64,000 nt of DNA from the NCBI GenBank assembly GCA_024734495.1, contig JALMQS010000263.1, forward strand, positions 146,532 through 210,531, given 5' to 3'. Within the stretch, counting starts at the first letter, position 1; each line of letters opens with the position of its first letter. Under the pieces are notes generated by a model that worked only from the letters and a program-made list of their open reading frames with translations, was not told where the DNA came from and did not search any database. A program made the translations under genes and the position numbers. The stretch comes from Forficula auricularia. Lineage: Eukaryota; Arthropoda; Insecta; Dermaptera; Forficulidae. This document shows, in pieces, positions 31,377-42,847 of this stretch.

Positions 31377-32175
31377 CTATATATATAAAAGCCATTGTCA
31401 GACAGTACCTGTGGCGCCTTAGCGTACGATGTGGGAGAAAAAGCAACTAATAGTTAGATTGTCAAATTTTTCAAATAAAATATCTCTATATTCTCTATCT
31501 ATAATATCTCTATATATTAATATATTCCTCTATATAGCTTAGAATATTAGGTTTACGGCGTGTCTCATTTGAAATTTTAGTAGACAAATTTATTAATTTT
31601 AAATATATTATATATATATATATTTAATTTTTGGAAATAATTCATACCGCGAAAATTATTTTTTTTTTTGAATTTAAGAAAAATATAAATTCTTAAAATT
31701 TTAGTAGACAAATTAATTTTAAAATATATATATATTATATATATTTAATTTATAATATAAGTTTTAATGAGATATGATTTAATGGGATAATGAGATTAAT
31801 TCTTAATTTATTACTACGCGGGTCATTTGAAATTTTAGTAGATAAATTAATTTTAAAATTATTATATATAATTAATTTAGAGACACTTTTTAGATAAATT
31901 TAAATATTGAAATGTATTATTAAAAAAGAAATAGGTTTCCAACCTATCGGGAACTTCGAGAGAAATGGTTGCATGTTCTAATAAAGTATTTATAAAGCAT
32001 TTAATGATATTTTTTCATCTTTCTTTGATCAAAATTCATTATTCAAAAAATATTTTTTTCAAAACATATAATTACGGACAGCTATTAATCACATCTCGAG
32101 ACGCTGCCCGCCAGGGCCACCAGCCCGGAGGGCCGAGCGGCGCCGGGCGTGCCGTAGGCACGCCAGGTACTGCTC
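31377..32175 (+). mobile_element. Helitron-like element with palindromic 3' end
   Basis: Begins A|TCTATATATATAAAAGCC and ends with stem GGCGTGCC-GTA-GGCACGCC followed by AGGTACTGCTCG. The preceding GC-rich phrase CGCCAGGGCCACCAGCCCGG is shared with the minus-strand end at 54797-54885. The interior is AT-rich without coding. Confidence 0.6.
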
Positions 32176-32806
32176 GTTAATATATAATAGGGAACATATC
32201 AATATAATAGTTTCGGAGTTTTCATTTTTTTGTCTTATGGTTTCTTTAAAGTTTTAGGAATCGGCAGTATTTTTCAAGTACCTACAAATGTTTGAATGAT
32301 TTTCTAACGGCGGTATCATTGGAGGTAAATTAATTTTACCTTTGTGATAGCAACTCGAAAATTGGTCATTTTGGGTTTTTTGATTTGCAATGTTTGTATA
32401 TTGAATACATTTTCCCGAGAAAATGAGGTCTACCTGGTTTGAATTTACGCCGTCTTTTTTTTTCGAGTAAAATTTAAAAGCTTTTTCACTCCCGCATATA
32501 AGAATGCTCTTATGTTAAAAACTAACATTCCTAATGAATATTTTAATATGTATATTTTATTTGTTCTAATTTTTTTAGAAATAGCGTTTTTATAAATTGT
32601 ATTATTTCAAATCAGTTTTTTGGGTTTTAAACATATTAAATTTAAATTTGAAGAAAAAATTCGCCGCATTCACACACTACGCTGACAACACGTGGTAACA
32701 CGTCAGCTGACGAGTGCAAAAAATTTAATCAATTCATTTAATTAGTAATTTGCACATTAGGCTGACGTGTCGTGTCGTGTCGGGTCGCGATATAACACGA
32801 TATCTA
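32176..32806. other. Spacer with short GC-rich inverted motifs
   Basis: Mostly AT-rich and unrecognised. Near 32690-32790 are ACACGTCAGCTGACG and repeats of CGTGTCGTGTCGGGTCG that could fold, possibly part of a decayed element end. Confidence 0.35.
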
Positions 32807-33142
32807 TCTACTCTTATTAAACGAGCAAAAATTTTATGTTTATATATTTATATATTTGTTTGTATCTTAGTTCTATTTTGAAAACGGCTCTACTGATTTT
32901 GATGAAACAAATTCTATTAACAAGTTTTGAGGATGAGAAAACGATCTGGCTAGGTCTGGACCTCGACAAATTTAATCTTAATTGATCTTTTCTTAATTAA
33001 AGTAATTATTGATAGATGAAAATCTCAATAAAAAAGTTTGTTTACATTTTTTCAATTATCTTTTATTTATTAATTGGTTTTTTTAATTTTAAAACCCACT
33101 AATAGGTTATAGCAAATATTATATATATATATATTAAAATTA
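32807..33142 (+). mobile_element. Helitron-like 5' segment abutting the satellite
   Basis: Starts A|TCTACTCTTATTAAACGAG; matches the inverted copy at 43310-43635 up to the phrase CCCACTAATAGGTTATAGCA, after which the satellite array begins. No 3' hairpin of the family follows the array. Confidence 0.55.
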
Positions 33143-36100
33143 AACAATTTAATTGATTGAGGAAGAGAGGAGAGAGGGAATACCAATCGATTTGATTGGG
33201 GAATAATGGAATTGAAATAATTATCGGAAAAGAGGTTTTTTTATCTAATTAGATTTTTCCTCTTATTAAAAACAAGGACTAAATATGAATAAGGACACTC
33301 GATGGTGGAGAAGCAATCTCCGAAATCGAAGCTAAAATACAAGGTATACATTAATTAATGTAAAATAATTGGTTTAATAAAATTTATAAAAAAAAAAAAA
33401 AAAAATAAACAATTTAATTGATGGAGGAGATGGAGGGAAGGATACCAATCGATTTGATTGGGGAATAATGGAATTTAAATAATTATCGGAAAAGAGGTTT
33501 TTTTATCTAATTAGATTTTTCCTCTTATTAAAAACACGGACTAAATATGAATAAGGACACTCGATGGTGGAGAAGCAATCTCCGAAATCGAAGCTAAAAT
33601 ACAAGGTATACATTAATTAATGTAAAATAATTGGTTTAATAAAATTTATAAAAAAAAAAAAAACAATTTAATTATGAGAGAGAGAGGAGGATTGAGATCC
33701 AATCGATTTGATTGGGGAATAATGGAATTGAAATAATTATCGGAAAAGAGGTTTTTTTATCTAATTAGATTTTTCCTCTTATTAAAAACACGGACTAAAG
33801 ATAAATAAGGACACTCGATGGTGGAGAAACAATCTCCGGAATCGAAGCTAAAATACATGGTATACATTAATTAATGTAAAATAATTGGTTTAATAAAATT
33901 TATAAAAAAAAAAAAAAAAATAAACAATTTAATTATGGATGGAGATGGAGGAGGATACCAATCGATTTGATTGGGGAATAATGGAATTTAAATAATTATC
34001 GGAAAAGAGGTTTTTTTATCTAATTAGATTTTTCCTCTTATTAAAAACACGGACTAAATATGAATAAGGACACTCGATGGTGGAGAAGCAATCTCCGAAA
34101 TCGAAGCTAAAATACAAGGTATACATTAATTAATGTAAAATAATTGGTTTAATAAAATTTATAAAAAAAAAAAAACAATTTAATTATGAGAGAGAGAGAG
34201 GATTGAGATCCAATCGATTTGATTGGGGAATAATGGAATTGAAATAATTATCGGAAAAGAGGTTTTTTTATCTAATTAGATTTTTCCTCTTATTAAAAAT
34301 AAGGACTAAAGATAAATAAGGACACTCGATGGTGGAGAAACAATCTCCGGAATCGAAGCTAAAATACATGGTATACATTAATTAATGTAAAATAATTGGT
34401 TTAATAAAATTTATAAAAAAAAAAACAATTTAATTATTGAAAGGTGGATTGGAGATGGAGGGAGGAATGATCCAATCGACTTGATTGGGGAATAATGGAA
34501 TTGAAATAATTATCGGAAAAGAGGTTTTTTTATCTAATTAGATTTTTCCTCTTATTAAAAACAAGGACTAAATATGAATAAGGACACTCGATGGTGGAGA
34601 AGCAATCTCCGAAATCGAAGCTAAAATACAAGGTATACATTAATTAATGTAAAATAATTGGTTTAATAAAATTTATAAAAAAAAAAAAAACAATTTAATT
34701 ATGAGAGAGAGAGGAGGATTGAGATCCAATCGATTTGATTGGGGAATAATGGAATTGAAATAATTATCGGAAAAGAGGTTTTTTTATCTAATTAGATTTT
34801 TCCTCTTATTAAAAATAAGGACTAAAGATAAATAAGGACACTCGATGGTGGAGAAACAATCTCCGGAATCGAAGCTAAAATACATGGTATACATTAATTA
34901 ATGTAAAATAATTGGTTTAATAAAATTTATAAAAAAAAAAACAATTTAATTATTGAAAGGTGGATTGGAGATGGAGGGAGGAATGATCCAATCGACTTGA
35001 TTGGGGAATAATGGAATTGAAATAATTATCGGAAAAGAGGTTTTTTTATCTAATTAGATTTTTCCTCTTATTAAAAACAAGGACTAAATATGAATAAGGA
35101 CACTCGATGGTGGAGAAGCAATCTCCGAAATCGAAGCTAAAATACAAGGTATACATTAATTAATGTAAAATAATTGGTTTAATAAAATTTATAAAAAAAA
35201 AAAAAAACAATTTAATTATGAGAGAGAGAGGAGGATTGAGATCCAATCGATTTGATTGGGGAATAATGGAATTGAAATAATTATCGGAAAAGAGGTTTTT
35301 TTATCTAATTAGATTTTTCCTCTTATTAAAAATAAGGACTAAAGATAAATAAGGACACTCGATGGTGGAGAAACAATCTCCGGAATCGAAGCTAAAATAC
35401 ATGGTATACATTAATTAATGTAAAATAATTGGTTTAATAAAATTTATAAAAAAAAAAAAACAATTTAATTATTGAAAGGTGGATTGGAGATGGAGGGAGG
35501 AATGATCCAATCGACTTGATTGGGGAATAATGGAATTGAAATAATTATCGGAAAAGAGGTTTTTTTATCTAATTAGATTTTTCCTCTTATTAAAAACAAG
35601 GACTAAATATGAATAAGGACACTCGATGGTGGAGAAGCAATCTCCGAAATCGAAGCTAAAATACAAGGTATACATTAATTAATGTAAAATAATTGGTTTA
35701 ATAAAATTTATAAAAAAAAAAAAAAACAATTTAATTATGAGAGAGAGAGGAGGATTGAGATCCAATCGATTTGATTGGGGAATAATGGAATTGAAATAAT
35801 TATCGGAAAAGAGGTTTTTTTATCTAATTAGATTTTTCCTCTTATTAAAAATAAGGACTAAAGATAAATAAGGACACTCGATGGTGGAGAAACAATCTCC
35901 GGAATCGAAGCTAAAATACATGGTATACATTAATTAATGTAAAATAATTGGTTTAATAAAATTTATAAAAAAAAAAACAATTTAATTATTGAAAGGTGGA
36001 TTGGAGATGGAGGGAGGAATGATCCAATCGACTTGATTGGGGAATAATGGAATTGAAATAATTATCGGAAAAGAGGTTTTTTTATCTAATTAGATTTTTC

Positions 36101-36774
36101 CTCTTATTAAAAACAAGGACTAAATATGAATAAGGACACTCGATGGTGGAGAAGCAATCTCCGAAATCGAAGCTAAAATACAAGGTATACATTAATTAAT
36201 GTAAAATAATTGGTTTAATAAAATTTAAAAAAAAAAAAAAAAAAAAATAAACAATTTAATTATGGAGGAGAGGAGAGGATACCAATCGATTTGATTGGGG
36301 AATAATGGAATTGAAATAATTATCGGAAAAGAGGTTTTTTTATCTAATTAGATTTTTCCTCTTATTAAAAATAAGGACTAAAGATAAATAAGGACACTCG
36401 ATGGTGGAGAAACAATCTCCGGAATCGAAGCTAAAATACATGGTATACATTAATTAATGTAAAATAATTGGTTTAATAAAATTTATAAAAAAAAAAAACA
36501 ATTTAATTATTGAAAGGTGGATTGGAGATGGAGGGAGGAATGATCCAATCGACTTGATTGGGGAATAATGGAATTGAAATAATTATCGGAAAAGAGGTTT
36601 TTTTATCTAATTAGATTTTTCCTCTTATTAAAAACAAGGACTAAATATGAATAAGGACACTCGATGGTGGAGAAGCAATCTCCGAAATCGAAGCTAAAAT
36701 ACAAGGTATACATTAATTAATGTAAAATAATTGGTTTAATAAAATTTATAAAAAAAAAAACAATTTAATTGATT
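33143..36774 (+). repeat. Satellite array, 14 monomers of 247-274 bases, two-unit higher-order repeat
   Basis: Unit starts (CAATTTAATT): 33143, 33410, 33664, 33925, 34176, 34426, 34691, 34942, 35208, 35461, 35727, 35978, 36252, 36499; final copy of the start at 36761. From 34176 units alternate short B (about 250, GAAACAATCTCCGGAATCG) and long A (about 265, GAAGCAATCTCCGAAATCG), a period near 516. Each unit ends AATAAAATTTATA plus poly-A. Palindromes ATCTAATTAGAT and ACATTAATTAATGT lie in each. No coding. Confidence 0.93.
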
Positions 36775-36811
36775 ATAAATTCGAGTATTAAATCCTACAA
36801 AGAGTTAATAA

Positions 36812-37276
36812 GAAAAATTAAATGCAACAAATAAAATAATAATAACTTAAAAATCAAATAAAATACACTAAAAGGTATAAAATAATTATCTAATTTAGTT
36901 ACAACTAAACGACGAAATATTAACATGAAATTACTTTTTGAAGTCTTCTAAACTATAGTCTCAAACAAATAAATAATATATATATACAAATATATCATCT
37001 CGATATATATACTAGTATATGTGTGTATGGTTATTTGCATCAAGCAGAGTACAACCTCTTTGTTTCTCTTTGTGAATCAACAACTCTGCTACTCTCGGCA
37101 AAACAAAAAAGATTCAATACCAATGAAAAAAAAAAACGGGACCAATCGGAAACTATACTGAACCCAATGCAAAAAAAAAAATCCTCAAAATCGGGCACAA
37201 TTGGTGAAGATATCATGTAACATAGACAAAAAACTCAGTCGAATTGAGAACCTCCTCCTTTTTTGAAGTCGGTTAA
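36812..37276 (-). mobile_element. AACCGACTTC element fragment split by a PLE terminal repeat
   Basis: Left part holds TTAAATGCAACAAATAAAAT and the AACTAAACGACGAAATATTA arm; right part ends in CTCCTCCTTTTTTGAAGTCG. Between them (36940-37110) is sequence of the F4 PLE. Confidence 0.6.
36940..37110 (+). mobile_element. Terminal-repeat fragment of PLE F4
   Basis: CTAAACTATAGTCTCAAACA through CTACTCTCGGCAAAACAAAA matches the right end of 16976-17752 and 46149-47228. It starts in the 3' half of the hammerhead (GUC site present, CUGAUGA absent). Confidence 0.65.
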
Positions 37277-37740
37277 AAATCCTAGTAGTAGAATACTCTA
37301 TATCAGCCACATGGTACAAGAAGAAGAATTGCATCAGTGGAATTTGTATATTCTCTTTCGCCGGCTGGTAAATCTATCTCAATAAAAAATCCCCCAATCT
37401 AATTCCCATTCATTGCTTGTTACCTGACGCCGAAATGGTTTACTGGATGGTAAACGAGGCCCAATACTGGAGGAGTTATTTCATTTCGACTTTTTAACAG
37501 GCTGTGCGAATCTAACTTGGAGCTCAATCAATCTTGATCGGACCCACCAAAGATAAATTGTATTGTGCTCTTCGGGACAAAACAAAACCAGCATCAGGCT
37601 ATGGCTAGAATTCTGTCGAGTTGCTGTGATTTATCAGCGACAAATGCTTTAGTAAAGTTCAATTCAATTTCCCTCTTCAAATGAGATAATCAATAGTCAA
37701 CAAACGAGAGTACTAAAATACCGAGCATTCCATTATCTCT
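37277..37740. other. Single-copy block without recognised features
   Basis: Higher GC than its surroundings and not seen elsewhere in the window. No splice-bounded exon or known domain could be read in any frame. It could be ancestral host sequence. Confidence 0.35.
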
Positions 37741-38665
37741 TAATTAAAAAATAATTTTTAAGAAAAAAATAAAAACCGACTTCAAAAAATTAAGTGCAAC
37801 AAATATAAAAATACACTAAAAGGTATAAAATATTTATTATCTTATTTAGTTACAACTAAACGACGAAATATTAACACGAAATTACTTTTTAAAGTCGGTG
37901 CCAAACAAACTATACCTATAAGCGAGCGTACCCGCCAAACGTACTAAGTAAGATCCGTCGAGTGCGATTCATAAAAGGTATATGTTTGGCACCAACTTCA
38001 AAAAGTAATTTCATGTTAATATTTCGTCGTTTAGTTGTAACTAAATAAGATAATAATTATTTTATACCTTTTAGTGTATTTTATTTGTTGCATTTAATTT
38101 TTTGAAGTCGGTTTTTATTTTTTTCTTAAAAATTATTTTTATTTTTCTCTTTTTAGTGATGTTATTAATAGTGATCATATCATCAGAACTTGACCAAATT
38201 AATATGACACCTTCTAAGGGCTGAGTCGGTTGTAAATCTTAACCTTGGCAAAAGTAAATGGTTGGGATAGCCAATCAGATGAAAGTTCCTGTCATCTGAT
38301 TGGAAGGCACTTTCATCTGATTGGCCATCCCAGCCATTTACCCTTTGCCAACGGTTAAAAAGAGTTTACCAACCGACATACAACCGGCCCTTAGACACCC
38401 CCTTTCGGATAAAAGAAGAACCATCGAAATCGGTTCATAAACAAAGAAGTTAGGTCTAAACAAACCTAATAAAAAAGGTCTAATACCTATGAAAAATATA
38501 CGAAAAAAAATGGGACCAATCGGAAGCTAGACTGGACCCAATGCAAAAAAATTTTCAAAATCGGTTGAGAATTGGCGGAGATATGAGGTAACATAGGCAC
38601 AAAAAAAAAAAAAAAAAATTCAATCGAATAGAGAACCTCCTCCTTTTTTGAAGTCGGTTAAAAAT
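37741..38665 (-). mobile_element. AACCGACTTC element, copy 2, with a MITE insertion
   Basis: Minus orientation: the outer AACCGACTTC end is at 38665. The palindromic half spans 37770-38130 with centre 37895-37992. A TA-flanked palindromic MITE (38222-38391) interrupts the phrase that is continuous in the copies at 12750 and 58180. Confidence 0.75.
38222..38391. mobile_element. Palindromic MITE family M1, TA-flanked, copy 1
   Basis: Ends AGGGCTGAGTCGGTTGTA and (minus) AGGGCCGGTTGTATGTCG; the interior is two arms around CCAATCAGATGAAAG. TA duplication inferred by comparison with the uninterrupted copies. Second copy at 42105-42285. Confidence 0.65.
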
Positions 38666-38828
38666 TAGTATTATTGACATTTTCAATTCTATAAATCTAT
38701 AACGTTTTCTATAATTCTTTAAACTGTAACTTTAAGCTTGTTCTTTTTACCATTTCCATCCAAATCAGCTGCCCCTTTTCCGAATCTAAGCTGCGGACAT
38801 GTTTGCCAATGTAACAACTTTTTGAGTA

Positions 38829-39544
38829 CACCAATACCTCACTTTGCGTCGGGGTTATGTTCCAAAAAACACGACGCAAAGTGAATTAAGATTTTCTATA
38901 GGAAACCATGTAAAGATCGAAGATAGGTTTCAGGGTTACGAAAATACTTCTTTTTAAAAAGAAAATTGAACAAAGTAAACATTTAAAGAACAAAAATAAT
39001 ATAAAATTTTATTACATGCATACTAAAAACAAACAAAAAACGTATTCAATTAAAACAAAATAAACTATTCAATTAATTTATGAAAAACATATGATGATCC
39101 CATAGTCGCTGTTGTCGTAAGTCGGCTTTCTTTCAAAAAAAATTGGTCCAATGTTTGCTGAACAGCTTTTTTTTTTCAACGTAAAATAAATTTCTTTGTA
39201 GCAATTGATATTCGTAGCTACCGCCTGGGACACTTTAAAACTCCTTCCACTGTCAGGATCGTTTTTAAAAAAAATCTCCATAGCTTCGTCAATTAAACAC
39301 ATCGCTTTGGAAATTTATTTGGAGGTTAAATTTGTTCTTCGGAGATTTCAGTTAGAAAGGGAATCTCCGAGTTTTGATGGCATGGTGTAATTAGAAACAA
39401 AAAGTGGTGACATCTTTTAGAAAAAAAAATTAAAGACTCGAACCCAAAACAACGCAACCTCGAAAATCTAATGACACACAGTGAAAATTACTACTAATTA
39501 AGCAGCGACGCAACTTCGAAAAACGACGCAAAGCGAGGTATTGG
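38829..39544 (-). mobile_element. pogo/Tigger-like element, internally deleted
   Basis: Left end CCAATACCTCACTTTGCGTC and GGGGTTATGTTCC match known Tigger-type termini; right end inverted as GACGCAAAGCGAGGTATTGG. TA on both sides. Contains a transposase C-terminal remnant. Confidence 0.7.
39078..39340 (-). pseudogene. pogo/Tigger transposase C-terminal remnant
   Basis: About 74 open codons reading LIDEAMEIFFKNDPDSGRSF, then KVSQAVATNINCYKEIYFTL with a lysine-rich stretch. This resembles the tail after the DDE domain in Tigger/jerky-type proteins (D-x-A-L-x-F-x-x-x-D-P-x-x-x-R pattern). Upstream codons in the same frame (SKAM...) contain stops. HTH and catalytic core are absent. Identification rests on this tail and on the terminal repeats. 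Confidence 0.6.
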
Positions 39545-39708
39545 TATACCTACGTTTAAACGGCGCCGGCGCACAGTGGGTCGAATTTTCTGGAGATGGG
39601 TCTGACTTTTTTATGAATGGTCATAAAATAATCATATTTAGGACACGTTCCCACCTTACTGAACAGTAACTACAAACCAAGTGAATCATTAACTAGAATT
39701 AAAGGGTG

Positions 39709-39862
39709 AACCGCTACCTAAAATCGTGTACACCTACTTCCACTTCCACTTTCATTTCCAAGTAGAAGACAATAGATGACAATAGATTATCTAATGAATT
39801 CCAAAATAATTCCAACTAATTCCAAAGTTGGTGTACACCTAATTCCAATCGCGATTCACCCC
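39709..39862. mobile_element. Palindromic MITE family M2, copy 1
   Basis: Inverted ends AGGGTGAACCGC and GCGATTCACCCCTCG, subterminal GTGTACACCTA motifs on both sides, and complementary AATTCC-rich arms. Flanks read CTAGAATT and CTAGAAAA. Other copies at 53100, 60340 and 63056. Confidence 0.7.
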
Positions 39863-40266
39863 TCGCCTAGAAAACTATATACTAGGGTGGGTCAAAAAAA
39901 CCGAATTTTTTTTTTGAAAACACTTTAGTGCTGAAAAGATGCCTATTGTAATAAGAAAAAAAACGGCATAAAAAATTATAATCGGTTATTACCTTCCTTT
40001 CGCGTATCGAACTTTATTTAAACTTATGAAAAATTGCAAAAATCACTATATTTTTGTAATATTTTTCTATTAGTTAAAATTTTTAAAATAATCACATTAG
40101 TTTTGTATGTTTGTTTTATGGTTTAAATAACCTAAATAAATTAAATTTTATCAAAATACTTTTTTATGTTAATAGAATTTTTCTAAGATGTTGCACGAAG
40201 GTAAAAAAGTATATAATTGATCAGAATTTAATTTATTTAGGTTATTTAAACCATATAACAAGCATA

Positions 40267-41376
40267 AATAAGTTGACGTGTTCTGATGTGGCCATCCACT
40301 TGACTTTACCATACAACCTGGCCCCCTCACTTATTTTAATATTTAATCAAATTATTTATAATCATGTAAGAGAGGGGGATTGGTGTTTTTATTTTTAAAC
40401 TCCTGGGGGCCCACCAAGGAGCTAAGGAGGAACAGCTAGGCTAGAAAAGCAGGAGTGGGGGTGTCTCCAGTCAGGGCAGGCATTTCTCCTCCAGCCGCCA
40501 GTCGCAAGATGGCGGCTGGAGGGGCTGGTGACGTCATGTGGAGACACTTTCTCGAGATAGCCTTCCCTCCCTACCTCCCTGGGGCCCACTGATTATGTAT
40601 ACAAAATTTGATTGAGTTTGGTAAATGGCCAACATTTTCATTTTTGACACCCCACCTCCTCCCCTCCATTTTGGGCGGTTAGTTTTTGCGTTTTTAGACT
40701 TCTGGGCTCCCACTGATTATGTATACAAAATTTGGTTGAGTTGGTAAATGGCCAAGATTTTCATTTTTTGACCCCCCTCCCCAATTTTGGCCGGTTAGTT
40801 TTTGCATTTTTAGATTTCTGGGGGCCCACTGATTATGTATACAAAATTTGATTGAGTTTGGTAAATGGCCAAGATTTTCATTTTTTGACCCCCCCCCCAT
40901 TTTGGGTGGTTAGCTTTTGCATTTTTAGACTTCTGGAGGGCCACTGATTATGTATACAAACGATCTAGATTTTTAATTTTTAACCCCCCCTCCACCTCCC
41001 TTAATTTTGGGTCGATATGCACCAAAATCTAATCAGCTCTTAATCTCAATGGACCAAAATTATGTGTGAAATTTGGTTTCGATATTCACACTAGTTTTTG
41101 AGCTAGCTCGTCCACAAATTTGGTAACGCTCAGACTAACCAACTAACTAACTAACAGACATTTTGACAAAACAATTATTATCTTAAAAAATATAATTTTT
41201 TTGATGTTCACTTATTAGAGCTTTTTTGTAGAGCGAAATGCCATGGTTTCGCTCAATTTTTTTAATCGAAATAGTTTCAGCCGTTTTTGAGATATTTCGA
41301 AAAATAGAAGGAAAAAAACCACTTTTTTCATGAACGATTACAATACTTGACCATACTCTGTATGGCAAAGTAAAAA
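40267..41376. mobile_element. Family B element, copy 3
   Basis: Starts TTGACGTGTTCTGATGTGGC, ends CTGTATGGCAAAGTAAAA; about four 121-base tandem units at 40580-40960. A GC-rich foldback interrupts the first unit (40415-40580). Confidence 0.72.
40415..40580. mobile_element. GC-rich foldback insertion, 9-bp TSD
   Basis: Flanked by GGGGCCCAC at 40406-40414 and 40581-40589. Imperfect terminal inverted repeats of about 22 bases and an internal stem CCTCCAGCCGCCA/TGGCGGCTGGAGG, plus GTGTCTCCA/TGGAGACAC. No coding. The GC content contrasts sharply with the host repeat. Confidence 0.7.
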
Positions 41377-42104
41377 TAAGTTTGGATACATTTTCAAGTC
41401 GTTATTAAAATTTCAAATTTTGGTCAATGTCGCGAGTTTTTTTCCAATATACTCGACCCACTGTGCGGCTACCTCTCAGCAAGCGAACCCTGACGAGAAT
41501 AGTAAATAATTAAGTTGCTTTTTTTATATTAATATAATTAAATTTTACCTCTTTTGTATTTTTTAATTTTTTTTACCCAGGCTGGGTAGATTAATAATAG
41601 AGAAGCTCTTTTTGGGTTGATTTATTGATTGCGGTTGCCTTTGTGCCACCACGAAGAGAGAGAGAGAGCTCCCTTGACATGTTCACTTAGGAGACATCCT
41701 CCAGCTTTTCTCTGCTTAATAAGCAGCAGCAATGCAGTAGTTGGGCCTCTCATCCTATAGAGGGTGTTGCACTCGTCAATGGCCCTCCAGACTCTAATAG
41801 TGAAAAGACAAGATGGCAGCCGGCCACTCCAGAGCGCACAAAGGCCTTATTCTCTGGCTGATCCCCTTGAATCAAGAGAAAAGTAGATTGATTTTGTCAA
41901 CTCATCTTAAATCAGAGTTGTTTGATATTAAGATGGAAGAAAATGTCGTCCGTCGAAAGAGGATTTTATTCAGGAATTTCAATTTTCACTTTGAAAGCAA
42001 TAAAATAGTACTTTCACTTAACTTTCTTAAAAAAGACAATCTTAGTGTCTATAATAGGTAAATTAAAGGAAAAATTGAAAAGCCTTTAAGGCTGTTTAAG
42101 CCGA
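41377..42104. other. Unassigned sequence
   Basis: Contains a GA-repeat near 41656 and some open frames (for example 41813-42061) without recognisable domains or splice context. A repeat-derived origin is possible. Confidence 0.3.
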
Positions 42105-42285
42105 TGCAGTCGTAGTAAATGCTTTTTACAAGTGACAAAGGGTAGATGGTAAATGGAAGAACTTTCAGTGCCTGTCATCTGATTGGCTATCCCAGTCCCT
42201 CCATTTACCATCTACCCTTGGTTAGTTGTAAAAAGCATTTACTTTGCGACATACAACCGGCCCTAAGACTCCCAAATCATATAGC
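42105..42285. mobile_element. Palindromic MITE family M1, copy 2
   Basis: Right end CATACAACCGGCCC then TA; the left end is decayed (AGGCTGTTTAAGCCG). Interior arms share TAGATGGTAAATGG and CTGTCATCTGATTGG with copy 1. Confidence 0.55.
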
Positions 42286-42591
42286 AGGGGTGACCACTAA
42301 CCTTAACTTTGGGAGTCGTTTCAAAGCGAGCCACATTGTTTGGAGATTAATTATGATTTATTAAAAAATAAAGTAAAAAGACACCTTTTTTTTATTTTAT
42401 AAAATATAAATGAAGTAACATATATTTTTTGCCCTACTTTAGTTATAACATTACAAAAATATTTTTTATTATTATTATTTTTTTAATTTAATTATTATAC
42501 GGGGTGTGGCATAAAGATCTACCACATTTTGAAGAGATATAAAAAATGAAAAAATTTAACTAGAAAAAAACCAAATTTATTTTTGATAAAA
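42286..42591. other. Unassigned, with a possible hAT-like terminus
   Basis: CAGGGGTGACCACTAACC near 42288 and GCGAGCCACATTG nearby resemble hAT ends, unpaired. The rest is AT-rich. Confidence 0.25.
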
Positions 42592-42692
42592 ATAATTTTT
42601 AAGAAAAAAATAAAAACCGACTTCAAAAAATTAAATGCAACAAATAAAATACACTAAAAGGTATAAAATAATTATTATCTTATTTAGTTACT
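42592..42692 (-). mobile_element. AACCGACTTC element arm fragment
   Basis: AAAACCGACTTCAAAAAATT followed by AAATGCAACAAATAAAATAC; breaks off after TATTTAGTTAC. Confidence 0.65.
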
Positions 42693-42734
42693 AACTTAAC
42701 TAACTTATAAATTTCAACCTTGTACCGCTTAATT

Positions 42735-42847
42735 AACTTATTTATTTATTTATTTATTTCATTATCAACGGCTAAAAGCCTCAATTTACAAAATTATACA
42801 TTAACAATACTCATTACATACATCAACACATTACATAATTATATAGT
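42735..42847 (-). mobile_element. Non-LTR 3' end fragment with AAAT tail
   Basis: Minus strand reads GAGGCTTTTAGCCGTTGATA followed by (AAAT)n, the common tail form of Jockey/CR1-like elements. Only about 110 bases. Confidence 0.5.

Noticed and set aside
33143..36774. CRISPR array
   Set aside because: Units are about 250 bases with no unique spacers, and the context is eukaryotic.
41813..42061. 82-codon plus-strand frame as a host exon
   Set aside because: No splice-site pair, no known motif, and it lies next to a MITE copy; not supported.
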